From contig CAKZVB010000041.1 of assembly GCA_937922015.1 (NCBI GenBank), positions 1 to 64,000 on the forward strand: a stretch of 64,000 nucleotides of DNA, read 5' to 3'. This stretch comes from an uncultured Granulosicoccaceae bacterium (GTDB lineage: Bacteria > Pseudomonadota > Gammaproteobacteria > Granulosicoccales > Granulosicoccaceae). Every line of letters starts with the position of its first letter. Position 1 is the stretch's first letter. Below the pieces are notes generated by a model. That model did not search any database, was not told the origin of the DNA, and saw only the letters and a program-made list of their open reading frames with translations. Shown piece after piece: positions 51,123-60,690 of the stretch. Made by a program: the position numbers and the translations under genes.

Positions 51123-52355
51123 ATGAGCAAAAAAACCATTCTGATCGTCGGTACATACGATACCAAAGACGACGAACTCAATTATATGGCAACTCGCATC
51201 AGCGCCATGGGTGGCAACGTGCTGTCGATGGACGTCAGCGTGCTGGGTGACCCGACAAGCCCGTGCAATATCAGCAAACACGAGGTAGCCGAAGCGGCCG
51301 ACTCATCAATTCAGGCGGCCATAGACAGCGGCGATGAAAACACCGCCATGCAAATTATGGCCACCGGTGCTGCAGCCCTCGCCAGTAGATTACACGACAA
51401 GGGAAAATTCGATGGCGTAGTCATTCTGGGTGGCACCATGGGTACCGATCTGGCCCTGGATGTTTGTCAGGCACTGCCACTGGGAGTCCCTAAATACATC
51501 GTATCAACCGTGTCATTCTCACCGCTGATTCCACCTGATCGGCTGTCAGCAGACATACAGATGATCTTGTGGGCCGGCGGCCTGTACGGACTTAATTCAA
51601 TTTGTAAATCCTCGTTAAGCCAGGCGGCAGGTGCGGTGCTTGGCGCGGCCACCGCGGTAGAGCCACCCGGCAACGACAAACCATTAATCGGCATGACCTC
51701 GCTTGGCAGCTCATGTCTTAGCTACATGAAACTTATCAAACCGGAGCTCGAAGCTCGCGGTTATGAAGTGGCCATCTTTCATGCCACCGGTATGGGTGGC
51801 ATGGCCTATGAGAGCATCGCGAAAAATGGCGGCTTTTGTTGTGTGATGGACTTTGCCCTGCCGGAACTGGGCAACCTGTTAGCCGGCTCGGTAGTTCACG
51901 GCGGCGCAGATCGAATGCTAAATGCCGGCGCCTCCGGTATTCCACAACTCATCGCGCCCGGCTGCCTTGATCTTATCGACTTTGCCGGCTGGCAGGAGAT
52001 CCCGGACAAATATTCAGACCGACCATTCCATGCGCACAATCGACTAATCAAATCGTCGGCACTGAATGAACAGGAACGCCGGCAAACCGCACGTGAAATA
52101 GCAGATCGTCTGCAACAATCTGCGGCACCTGCCCACGTCATACTGCCCAATGGTGGCATTGAAGAATGGGACAGACCAGGTGACGTCGCCCACGACCCAG
52201 ACGGGCTGGCCGCTTTTCTCGATGAGATGCGCAGCAGCATAAAACCCCCACTACAGTTAACTGAAATAGACGCGCACATTAACGATCAGCTATTCGCAGA
52301 CACCGCGCTGGAAATATTCGATCAATGGGTCGCTGATGGCACAGTAAAAACGTGA
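51123..52355 (+). CDS. Tm-1-like ATP-binding domain protein (UPF0261)
   Basis: ILIVGTYDTKDDELNYMATRISAMGGNVLSMDVSVLG...VILGGTMGTDLALDVCQALPLGVPKYIVSTVSFSPLIPPD...LIGMTSLGSSCLSYM...VFHATGMGGMAYE-like (IFHATGMGGMAYES)...HVILPNGGIEEWDRPG. Confidence 0.88.
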   Translation: MSKKTILIVGTYDTKDDELNYMATRISAMGGNVLSMDVSVLGDPTSPCNISKHEVAEAADSSIQAAIDSGDENTAMQIMATGAAALASRLHDKGKFDGVVILGGTMGTDLALDVCQALPLGVPKYIVSTVSFSPLIPPDRLSADIQMILWAGGLYGLNSICKSSLSQAAGAVLGAATAVEPPGNDKPLIGMTSLGSSCLSYMKLIKPELEARGYEVAIFHATGMGGMAYESIAKNGGFCCVMDFALPELGNLLAGSVVHGGADRMLNAGASGIPQLIAPGCLDLIDFAGWQEIPDKYSDRPFHAHNRLIKSSALNEQERRQTAREIADRLQQSAAPAHVILPNGGIEEWDRPGDVAHDPDGLAAFLDEMRSSIKPPLQLTEIDAHINDQLFADTALEIFDQWVADGTVKT

Positions 52356-54403
52356 GCCGCTACGACCTACTGTTTGAACCCGTAAAAATCGGACCGGTCA
52401 CCGCACCAAACCGATTCTATGCCGTGCCGCATGCCACCGGCCACGGATGGTCCCAGCCGAATGGTGCTATCGCATTAAGAGCGACAAAAGCACAGGGCGG
52501 CTGGGGAGTTGTGGCCGCACAAATGCAGGAAATATCCGCCGACAGCGATCTCGCCAGTCACCCGATGGACCGAATATGGGATGACACCGATACGGCAGCA
52601 CACGTGGCCCAGGTACAGGCAATCAAATCTCACGGCGCACTCGCCGCAATAGAACTGGCGCATGGTGGCATGCGCTCGCGCAACCTGACCACCGGGTTGC
52701 CAGTGCGCGGACCCAGTCACTTACCCATACTAAGACCGGAACTGCCAATACAGGCACGTGCCATGAACAAAGACGACATAAAAAATTTCCGCCAGTCGCA
52801 TCTTGCCGCGGCTGGTCGCGCCATCGCCGCCGGCTATGATATTTTGTATGTCTACGCCGCACACGATCTCTCACTGCTCAGTCACTTTTTATCGCGACGC
52901 ACTAATCACCGCACAGACCAATACGGCGGATCACTCGGCAACCGCTTACGCCTGCTTCGCGAAGTACTCGAAGACACACTCGAGCTCGCCAATAAAAACA
53001 ACAGGGCAGTCGCTCTGCGCTTTAGTGTTGCAGAGCCAGACAGCGCAATCGGCCTTAGACAGGACGGGGAAGGCCGCGAAGTCGTAGAAGCACTGGCAGA
53101 ATTACCTGATCTCTGGGATGTTAATATATCCGGCTGGCCACAAGACAGCGCCACCTCCAGGTTTACCGAAGAGGGATATCAACTGAGCTTTACCGACTTC
53201 GTAAAATCAGTGACCACCAAACCAGTAGTCGGTGTTGGCCGCTTCACCTCCCCTGACTTAATGGTGTCGATGGTAAAGAACGGCCAACTGGATCTTATCG
53301 GTGCGGCACGCCCGTCAATCGCCGATCCATTTCTACCGGAAAAGATAAAACAGGATCGTCTCGAAGACATTCGTGAATGCATAGGCTGCAATATATGCGT
53401 AAGCATGGATGGTTACGGTGTACCTCTGCGTTGCACTCAAAACCCTACCATTGCAGAAGAATGGCGCCGCAACTGGCACCCTGAACATATACCACCGTCC
53501 AGCAACAAACAGTCCCATTTGATCATCGGAGCAGGTCCCGCCGGCCTGGAGTGCGCCTGGACCCTGCTGCGCGCAGGCCACAAAGTAACCATTGCCGATG
53601 CAGCCGATTTTGCCGGTGGCAGAGTCACCCGCGAAGCCGCCCTGCCCGGCCTGAACACATGGACACGGGTGCGCGACTACCGCGTGGCGCAAATTCAAAA
53701 GAGCAATCTGGCGGAACTCTATCTGTCGAGTGAAATGACGGTTGACAACCTCTGCGAATTTGACGCAGATCATATTGTGATTGCCACCGGCTCACACTGG
53801 CGGGGTGATGGCATTGGCTCATGCAGCATGCAGAAAATCGACTTCAACACCGATACCGTGCTGTCACCGGATGACATCATGAATGGCCATATTTTTGATC
53901 AACAGAACACTGACATAGTGGTCTACGACGATGATCACTTTTACATGGCCAGTGTGATCGCAGAAAAGCTGGCCGGCCTCGGCCATAACATAACCTACGT
54001 CACTCCTGCATCTACAGTGGCAAGCTGGACTGATTACACACTCGAGCAAAGCCGGATTATTCAGCGCATGAATGAACTGGCGATCAATATCAAAGTAAAT
54101 ACAGCACTTGAGGTATCGGGAGAATTTAAATCCACCCTCACCGGTCAGCCAATCACCATAGATCACACAGCCTTGATTATGGTCGGTGCAAAATCCCCTG
54201 ACGACACTCTGTTTCTTGCCGCCAGCGCCGACCCGCGGCTAAAGAATGTACATATCGCAGGTGACTGCCAGTCTCCGGGCATCATTCAGGCTGCGGTATT
54301 GTCGGGCCACACCTGCGCACGGCAGATTCTCTCCGGCAGCTCGGCACCGCTGCCATTTAAACGAGAATCTTCAATAGTAATAAGGCAGGATCAGCGCCCT
54401 TAA
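52352..54403 (+). CDS. TMADH/DMADH/histamine dehydrogenase-type FMN/[4Fe-4S] oxidoreductase
   Basis: OYE-type barrel then CIGCNICVSMDGYGVPLRCTQNPTIAEEWRRNWHPE (complete CxxCxxCx11C) and GAGPAGLECAWTLLRAGHKVTIAD dinucleotide-binding domain. GTG start overlapping the upstream stop (GTGA). Confidence 0.9.
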   Translation: MSRYDLLFEPVKIGPVTAPNRFYAVPHATGHGWSQPNGAIALRATKAQGGWGVVAAQMQEISADSDLASHPMDRIWDDTDTAAHVAQVQAIKSHGALAAIELAHGGMRSRNLTTGLPVRGPSHLPILRPELPIQARAMNKDDIKNFRQSHLAAAGRAIAAGYDILYVYAAHDLSLLSHFLSRRTNHRTDQYGGSLGNRLRLLREVLEDTLELANKNNRAVALRFSVAEPDSAIGLRQDGEGREVVEALAELPDLWDVNISGWPQDSATSRFTEEGYQLSFTDFVKSVTTKPVVGVGRFTSPDLMVSMVKNGQLDLIGAARPSIADPFLPEKIKQDRLEDIRECIGCNICVSMDGYGVPLRCTQNPTIAEEWRRNWHPEHIPPSSNKQSHLIIGAGPAGLECAWTLLRAGHKVTIADAADFAGGRVTREAALPGLNTWTRVRDYRVAQIQKSNLAELYLSSEMTVDNLCEFDADHIVIATGSHWRGDGIGSCSMQKIDFNTDTVLSPDDIMNGHIFDQQNTDIVVYDDDHFYMASVIAEKLAGLGHNITYVTPASTVASWTDYTLEQSRIIQRMNELAINIKVNTALEVSGEFKSTLTGQPITIDHTALIMVGAKSPDDTLFLAASADPRLKNVHIAGDCQSPGIIQAAVLSGHTCARQILSGSSAPLPFKRESSIVIRQDQRP

Positions 54404-54534
54404 ATTAACATAACTTATGGCGGCTGCATCAGTCCGAAAACAGGTCGCTGTGGATTGACAATGATGTTTCGATTTCAGGTATTTTGATTCTACTAAATCA
54501 ACGAACACCAGCAGTTTGTAAAAAGGATAAAGCC

Positions 54535-56580
54535 GTGTCTAAAGACCCGCTGTTACAACCGTTTCAACTAAAACACCTGACACTTCGAAACCGCATCATG
54601 ACCACCAGCCATGAGCCGGCCTATCCTCAGGACGGCATGCCGAAAGAGCGCTACACCGCCTACCATGCAGAGCGTGCAAAAGCAGGCGTAGCGTTAACCA
54701 TGACCGCCGGTTCAGCTGCTGTCAGCAAAGACAGCCCGCCCGTGTTCAACAACATTCTCGCCTACAAGGATGAAGTCGTACCGTGGATAAAAAACCTCAC
54801 TGACAGCTGCCATGACCATGGCTGTGCGGTGATGATCCAGCTCACCCATCTGGGCAGACGAACCAACTGGAATAAGGGCGACTGGCTGCCGTCTGTGTCA
54901 TCGTCCAAACACCGCGAACCCGCTCACCGGTCATTTCCCAAACTGGTTGAAGACTGGGACATCGAACGCATCATCACAGACTTTGCCGATGCCGCTGAAC
55001 GCATGCAGGCCGGTGGTATGGACGGCATAGAGCTTCAGGTGTACGGCCATCTGCTCGATCAGTTCTGGTCACCATTAACCAATGATCTGACCGGACCCTA
55101 CGGCGCAGACACGCTCGACAACCGCTTGCGAATGCCCATGGATGTTATTGATGCGATTCGCAAACGAGTTGGCAATGAGTTTATTATCGGCCTGCGTTAC
55201 ACGGCCGATGAAGTACAACAAGGCGGTATTACCGCAGCAGACGGCATCGAGATATCCAAACGCCTGGCCGACAGTGGCAAGGTTGATTTCCTTAACGTGA
55301 TACGCGGTCGCATACACACCGACCCCGCCATGACAGACGTCATCCCGGTGCAGGGCATGCCTGCAGCACCGCACCTGGATTTTGCCGGCGCCGTTAAAAA
55401 GGCCACAGGCATGCCCACTTTCCATGCGGCAAAAATCCCCGATGTAGCAACCGCCAGACACGCTGTGTCTGCCGGACTACTCGATATGGTCGGTATGACT
55501 CGCGCGCACATGGCCGACCCGCATGTAGTGCGTAAAATAATCGAGCGACGTGAACATGATATAAGGCCATGTGTTGGTGCCACCTACTGCCTTGACCGGA
55601 TCTATCAGGCCGGTGAAGCGCTCTGTATACACAACGCCGCCACTGGTCGCGAACTATCAATGCCACATGATATCCCGCCCGCTAAAATCAAAAAGAAAGT
55701 AGTCGTCATTGGCGCCGGCCCCGGAGGAATGGAAGCAGCGAGAGTAGCGGCAGAACGCGGCCACGATGTCGTCGTGTTTGAAGCCGCACAGGATGCCGGC
55801 GGCCAAATACGCCTGACCGCACAATCTCCGCGCCGCCGCGAAATGATCTCGATCATCGACTGGCGGGTGGCCCAGTGCGAGGCCCATGGCGTGGTCTTCC
55901 ATTTTAATACCTGGGCCGAGGTTCAGGACATTACCCCGCTGAATCCCGACGTTGTCATTGTGGCAACTGGTGGGCTGCCGAATACCGAACTCTTCGAAAC
56001 CAAAGGACAGCAGGCAGAAGTTGTTACCACCTGGGACATCATCGCAGGGGATGTAAAGCCTGCCGATAATATATTGATCTATGATGAGTCCGGAGACCAT
56101 CCTGCTCTGCAAGCCGCGGAGGTTGCCGCAAACAGTGGAGCGACCGTAGAAATCATGACCCCGGACCGCGTCTTTGCACCGGATGTCATGGCCATGAATC
56201 TGGTGCCTTACATGCGCACACTGCAAGACAAAGACGTAACCTTTACTGTCACCCGGCGACTACTGGATGTAGCACGCACAGGCAACAAACTGACAGCGAC
56301 GATCGGCACTGACTACAGCGATCACACCCATCAGGCCAAATATGATCAGGTGATCGTAAACTACGGCACGCTGCCATTGGATGAGCTCTACTTTGATCTA
56401 AAACCACTGTCATCCAATGGCGGTGCCGTGGATCAGGATGCGCTAATTAACGGTAATCCACAGAACATCGTGCGTAACAAAAAGGGGGATTTTCAGCTGT
56501 TTCGCATTGGCGATGCGGTATCTGCCAGAAATACACACGCCGCAATTTACGACGCATTGCGGCTGTTAAAAGATATCTGA
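54535..56580 (+). CDS. NADH:flavin oxidoreductase, TMADH-like / N-methylproline demethylase-like, with incomplete FeS motif
   Basis: SKDPLLQPFQLKHLTLRNRIMTTSHEPAYPQDGMPKERYTAYHAERAKAGVALTMT...CVGATYCLDRIYQAGEALCIHN...VVIGAGPGGMEAARVAAERGHDVVVFEAA. The track ORF opens at 54484; a GTG at 54535 preceded by aaaaggataaa matches the family start. Confidence 0.88.
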   Translation: MSKDPLLQPFQLKHLTLRNRIMTTSHEPAYPQDGMPKERYTAYHAERAKAGVALTMTAGSAAVSKDSPPVFNNILAYKDEVVPWIKNLTDSCHDHGCAVMIQLTHLGRRTNWNKGDWLPSVSSSKHREPAHRSFPKLVEDWDIERIITDFADAAERMQAGGMDGIELQVYGHLLDQFWSPLTNDLTGPYGADTLDNRLRMPMDVIDAIRKRVGNEFIIGLRYTADEVQQGGITAADGIEISKRLADSGKVDFLNVIRGRIHTDPAMTDVIPVQGMPAAPHLDFAGAVKKATGMPTFHAAKIPDVATARHAVSAGLLDMVGMTRAHMADPHVVRKIIERREHDIRPCVGATYCLDRIYQAGEALCIHNAATGRELSMPHDIPPAKIKKKVVVIGAGPGGMEAARVAAERGHDVVVFEAAQDAGGQIRLTAQSPRRREMISIIDWRVAQCEAHGVVFHFNTWAEVQDITPLNPDVVIVATGGLPNTELFETKGQQAEVVTTWDIIAGDVKPADNILIYDESGDHPALQAAEVAANSGATVEIMTPDRVFAPDVMAMNLVPYMRTLQDKDVTFTVTRRLLDVARTGNKLTATIGTDYSDHTHQAKYDQVIVNYGTLPLDELYFDLKPLSSNGGAVDQDALINGNPQNIVRNKKGDFQLFRIGDAVSARNTHAAIYDALRLLKDI

Positions 56581-56594
56581 AAAGGCGTGAACAA

Positions 56595-57842
56595 TCAGGC
56601 TGCCGCCTCATACTCTGCTGACGCCAGCTTAATGCAGCAGGCAACAAGCTCCATGGCCTGCTGGACTTCCTCAAGCGGCGGCCTGGTCGGGGCTAATCTG
56701 ATATTTCGATTTTCAGGATCTACCCCGTCCGGGTAGGTAGCACCGGTCGGTGTCAGTGCCAGGCCGGCTTCTTTGGCCAGTTCAACGACCCTGCTCGCGA
56801 CTGGCAGTGCTGTATCAAGACTCACAAAATATCCACCGCGCGGTACCGTCCAGCTTGCCACGCCTAAGTTGCCAAGCTCGGTGTTTAATACATCCTGCAC
56901 GCAGTCGAATTTCGGCTTGAGGATTTTTGCATGATCACTCATCAGGCCTTTCAGCCCACCGGGATATTTACGCAGAAACAGCACATGTCGCCACTGCTCT
57001 GCCTTATTAGGGCCGATCGTTTGCGTGTTCAGTGCCGACGACCAAAAATTTATATTAGCCTCACACATCCCTGCCAGCCCAAGCCCGCCACTGGCAAACG
57101 TCACCTTTGACGTTGACCCGAACAGCAGCACCCTGTTTTCAGTTCCGGCATCCTTCGCTAACTGCAACAGGTTTGCTGCAGGCTCCGGATTATCGACCAG
57201 ATGGTGTACAGAGTAGGCATCGTCTGCGAAAATCGTAAAGTCACTTGCCGCCGTCGGTATACTGACCAATCGCCGGGCGGTATCGGCTGACAGACTGTCA
57301 CCGGTAGGGTTGCTGTAAGTGGGCACAAAATAGATGCCTTTTACCGACGTATCGTTGCTGACCAATGCCTCAACTGCATCCATATCGGGGCCATTGGCTG
57401 TCATTGGCACACTAAGCAATTCGAATCCCAGCGCTTTCGCCAGTGTAAAATGACGGTCATAGCCCGGCACTGTGACGATCAGCTTTGGCGACTGATTAAC
57501 CCAGCCCTGCGCACTGCCGAGCACGCCTTTGAGCAGTGCCCAGGAAAACATACGCCCCATCAGATCCAGACTTGAGTTATTACTGATGATGACTTCATCC
57601 GGTGCTACAGAGAGTTGTTCGCAGAAGATTTCGCGCGCCTCTTTCAACCCCAGCACGCCACCGGGGTAGTTACGAATATCAACTCCGTTATCTGTCATAT
57701 AGTTAGACGCATCAACCTCAGACAGAATCGGTAAACTTAAATCAAAATTAGCATCAGCAGGCTGCCCCCGCTCCATATTTAAAGACGCCCCCGCACTTTT
57801 GTATTTCTCATACTGTGCTCTTAGGGAATTCAGGTCAGCCAT
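56595..57842 (-). CDS. PLP-dependent aminotransferase, putative type Ic aspartate aminotransferase family
   Basis: MERGQPADANFDLSLPIL...DIRNYPGGVLGLKEAREIFCEQLSVAPDEVIISNNSSLDLMGRMFSWAL...VPTYSNPTGDSLS...DDAYSVHHL...LLFGSTSKVTFASGGLGL. Confidence 0.85.
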   Translation of the reverse strand: MADLNSLRAQYEKYKSAGASLNMERGQPADANFDLSLPILSEVDASNYMTDNGVDIRNYPGGVLGLKEAREIFCEQLSVAPDEVIISNNSSLDLMGRMFSWALLKGVLGSAQGWVNQSPKLIVTVPGYDRHFTLAKALGFELLSVPMTANGPDMDAVEALVSNDTSVKGIYFVPTYSNPTGDSLSADTARRLVSIPTAASDFTIFADDAYSVHHLVDNPEPAANLLQLAKDAGTENRVLLFGSTSKVTFASGGLGLAGMCEANINFWSSALNTQTIGPNKAEQWRHVLFLRKYPGGLKGLMSDHAKILKPKFDCVQDVLNTELGNLGVASWTVPRGGYFVSLDTALPVASRVVELAKEAGLALTPTGATYPDGVDPENRNIRLAPTRPPLEEVQQAMELVACCIKLASAEYEAAA

Positions 57843-57951
57843 CGTTTATCCGCGATTAAAAATTAGAGGGGCATACTTTACCAGTATTTTGCAGTGTCGG
57901 AACACCAAAGCCGGTCACTGAAGCGCTGAAACCAATAACGACGCTCCGGAC

Positions 57952-59097
57952 CTATCCGACACCCTCGACGGCAGCAAGTCCCTGCGCCAGTTTGCGTATC
58001 AAATAATCGTGGAAGTTTTTTACTGAGCCCTCAAGATCTGCCGGCGCTAGCTGCCCGCCCTGATAAAAGGAAGATCTCAAGCCTCGCTGTAAGCACTTGA
58101 GAATGTTGTGGTCCTCGCGGTTTATCTCCTGCCATTTCTTTATTCGCTGATCCTTTTGCTCTTCGTCGAGGTCTTTTTCAAAGCTCGACAAGCCCCATTT
58201 GACTGATACCTTGTCTACACCGTCCGGTTGCATCGACAGATAGACCAGCGTATCCGGTGAGACAGAAACCACCACAGAGGGATAAATGCAGAACAACCGG
58301 GACTGACGTCTCTCATCTGCAGTCAACAGTGCAGAGTGATTCAGGCGCTCCGGTGCTGCCAACGCATAATTAGCGATATAGCCCGTGTAGGCACCATTAC
58401 TGGACATTGTCTGGCAAAGATTGGTCGGGGTCAGCGGTCGCAGCGTCTGCGGATGCACCACAGACAGATGATACCCGTCCATAAAATTCTCAATCAGAGA
58501 CTTCCAGTTGCAGTCCCACGTTTCATGGAAACAACTGATATGATGCATGCCCTCCATCTGGTAGTGCTCGATAGCCTCCTGCAATTCGCTAAGCTGACTC
58601 TCAAGACTTTCAGCCGCCTCATTGAGGGTGGCAAAAATAAACCCGCCCCAGCACTCAGACCGAATCACCGGCAACCGGCAACCTTTAAGTGACGCCTTGT
58701 CTTCCATAAGCGGCGCGCTGCGAAGCTTACCATCCAGCGCATAGGTCCAGGCGTGGTAGGGACAAACAAATTGACGGGTGTTGCCCGCACCGTTAGCCAC
58801 CTGCATGGCCCGGTGCTGACAGACATTGGCATACACGGACACTGTTGACGGATCAGACCTCACCACCACCAACGGCTCACTCAGCAAACTACTGGTGAAA
58901 TAATCTCCCACAGCAGGTATTTCATCTGCCCGACCAAGACACATCCAGCTGTCGCGAAAAATGAGTTGCTCTTCAAGTTGCAGATAGCCTTCATCTATAT
59001 AACAGTCCGACGGCAACGCCCTGTTTTTGCCCAGACAATTTTCTACAATGGTTTCAACTACGCTTTGACTGTCCGGCCTTGAGTTTATAGCTGTCAT
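57952..59097 (-). CDS. Rieske non-heme iron oxygenase alpha subunit (GbcA/CntA/stachydrine demethylase-like)
   Basis: Rieske motif CQHRAMQVANGAGNTRQFVCPYHAWTYALDGKL and mononuclear iron motif NFMDGYHLSVVHPQTL. Confidence 0.9.
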   Translation of the reverse strand: MTAINSRPDSQSVVETIVENCLGKNRALPSDCYIDEGYLQLEEQLIFRDSWMCLGRADEIPAVGDYFTSSLLSEPLVVVRSDPSTVSVYANVCQHRAMQVANGAGNTRQFVCPYHAWTYALDGKLRSAPLMEDKASLKGCRLPVIRSECWGGFIFATLNEAAESLESQLSELQEAIEHYQMEGMHHISCFHETWDCNWKSLIENFMDGYHLSVVHPQTLRPLTPTNLCQTMSSNGAYTGYIANYALAAPERLNHSALLTADERRQSRLFCIYPSVVVSVSPDTLVYLSMQPDGVDKVSVKWGLSSFEKDLDEEQKDQRIKKWQEINREDHNILKCLQRGLRSSFYQGGQLAPADLEGSVKNFHDYLIRKLAQGLAAVEGVG

Positions 59098-59181
59098 GAT
59101 CTACCGAAAACTCTGTTAATTAATCCACTATGCCTGCAGAGATACAAAAGAACTATTTTCCAGAAATATTTCCCGCTTAAA

Positions 59182-59784
59182 CTAGCCTGTCATACCGATA
59201 TAGCCAACCTGGTTTTTTACAGTGCCGAGCCAGCGCACAATACCGGGAAATCGATCAAGATCAATGCCCGCCTCATCTGCAACATGCGTATAGGCATACA
59301 AGCTGATGTCTGCTATTGAGTAGCTTTCACCGACCAGAAAGTCGTGTTCAGAAAGTCGCTTTTCCATCACGCCCAGTGCACGGTAACTGCCCTCTTCTTT
59401 TGCGTTGTATTCCACCAGCCGATCGGCCGGCAGGTTGAGGAATTTTTTTATAAACCGGCGCACCGCGATAGTCGGCTCGTGATTGTATTGCTCAAAAAAT
59501 TGCCACTCAAGCACTCGCGTGTGCAATAATTTTTCGGTGGGAACAAGGTCAGTGCCAGCCGCGAAATAATGCAAAACAGCGTTTGACTGCGTGAGCACTG
59601 TACCGTCGTCCAGAATCACTGCAGGGATCTGCCCGGCCGGATTCATCGATAAAAACTGCTCAGTTCTGGTCTCGCCCTGCGTGACCAGAATTTCACGCCA
59701 CTCATGTGCGATATCAAGCTGCGCAAACAGCAGAGCAATCTTGTAGCAGTTTCCGGACTGCATATCTCCGTAGACAATTGTCAT
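59182..59784 (-). CDS. Glutathione S-transferase family protein
   Basis: YGDMQSGNCYKIALLFAQLDIAHEWREI, MNPAGQIPAVILDDGTVLTQSNAVLHYFA, FLVGESYSIADISLYAYTHVADEAGIDL. Confidence 0.9.
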   Translation of the reverse strand: MTIVYGDMQSGNCYKIALLFAQLDIAHEWREILVTQGETRTEQFLSMNPAGQIPAVILDDGTVLTQSNAVLHYFAAGTDLVPTEKLLHTRVLEWQFFEQYNHEPTIAVRRFIKKFLNLPADRLVEYNAKEEGSYRALGVMEKRLSEHDFLVGESYSIADISLYAYTHVADEAGIDLDRFPGIVRWLGTVKNQVGYIGMTG

Positions 59785-59823
59785 CGTATATTTTCCATAA
59801 ATGCAGTATTCAACAGACTGAAA

Positions 59824-60690
59824 TCAGACGCTCAGTCTACTCACTTTTACACTCACATATAGCACTGTCACCAGCACCAGAGCGCCACCGACAAGCACAT
59901 TTACGTCAGGGTATTGATAATATAACGCCGCGGCTAGCACCACACCGTAAACCGGCTCCAGTCCGGCCGCGATAAGGCTTGCCACTGCCGCGTTCAGCTC
60001 ACGCATCGAGTTTATGAACAAGGTTTGCGCCAGTGCTGTACAAACGGTACCCAGAAAAATCAATTGCAGCCACTGCCCCCCGGAAATTTCCGGCAGATTG
60101 CCAAAAACAAACGGTAAAATCAAACAACAGGCGACGGCATTTTGAACCAGCGCCAATGACGTCGCACTATGGGTGGCGGTCAGCTTGCGATTCAGCAACT
60201 GCAGAAAAGCAAACGTCAATGCACTCACCAGCCCCCACAACACACCGGCACCGAAACGAATTTCACCTGCGTACACACCGGTCATTATTACTATGCCGAG
60301 CACGACAATGATCGCGGGTACAAGCGACCCTAAATCAAACCGCTCACGAAACAGCAAGGGCTCCAGCAACGCGATAAATATCTGGCAGGTTGAGAACATA
60401 ATTAACCCGACAGCCACCGTGGATACCTTAATCGAGGTGAAAAAGCAGATCCAGTGCAGACACAACAGCAGCCCGCTGAATAAAACGGTCACGTCTACAC
60501 CAGAGCTTAGTAGCGACGTATTTCTTTGCGTAAGAAATTTCCAGAAAAGCAATAGAGCGATGGTCGCAAACAGGGTGCGACCAAAGGTAATAAGCACAGG
60601 ATCAAGACCGGTCGACAGAACAAAGATCCCGGCAAGGCCGAAAAAAAAGGTGGCAACGTGCACCTGAAAAAGCGAAGAAAATGCTGGCAA
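59824..60690 (-). CDS. EamA/DMT superfamily transporter
   Basis: About 10 hydrophobic helices in two repeats; FINSMRELNAAVASLIAAGLEPVYGVVLAAALYYQYPDVNVLVGGALVLVTVL is a typical EamA C-terminus. Confidence 0.85.
   Translation of the reverse strand: MPAFSSLFQVHVATFFFGLAGIFVLSTGLDPVLITFGRTLFATIALLLFWKFLTQRNTSLLSSGVDVTVLFSGLLLCLHWICFFTSIKVSTVAVGLIMFSTCQIFIALLEPLLFRERFDLGSLVPAIIVVLGIVIMTGVYAGEIRFGAGVLWGLVSALTFAFLQLLNRKLTATHSATSLALVQNAVACCLILPFVFGNLPEISGGQWLQLIFLGTVCTALAQTLFINSMRELNAAVASLIAAGLEPVYGVVLAAALYYQYPDVNVLVGGALVLVTVLYVSVKVSRLSV

Noticed and set aside
55657-56226. 189-aa minus-strand ORF inside the second flavoprotein
   Set aside because: Antisense to a well-supported FAD/NAD-binding domain; His/Asp/Gly composition is an antisense artefact.
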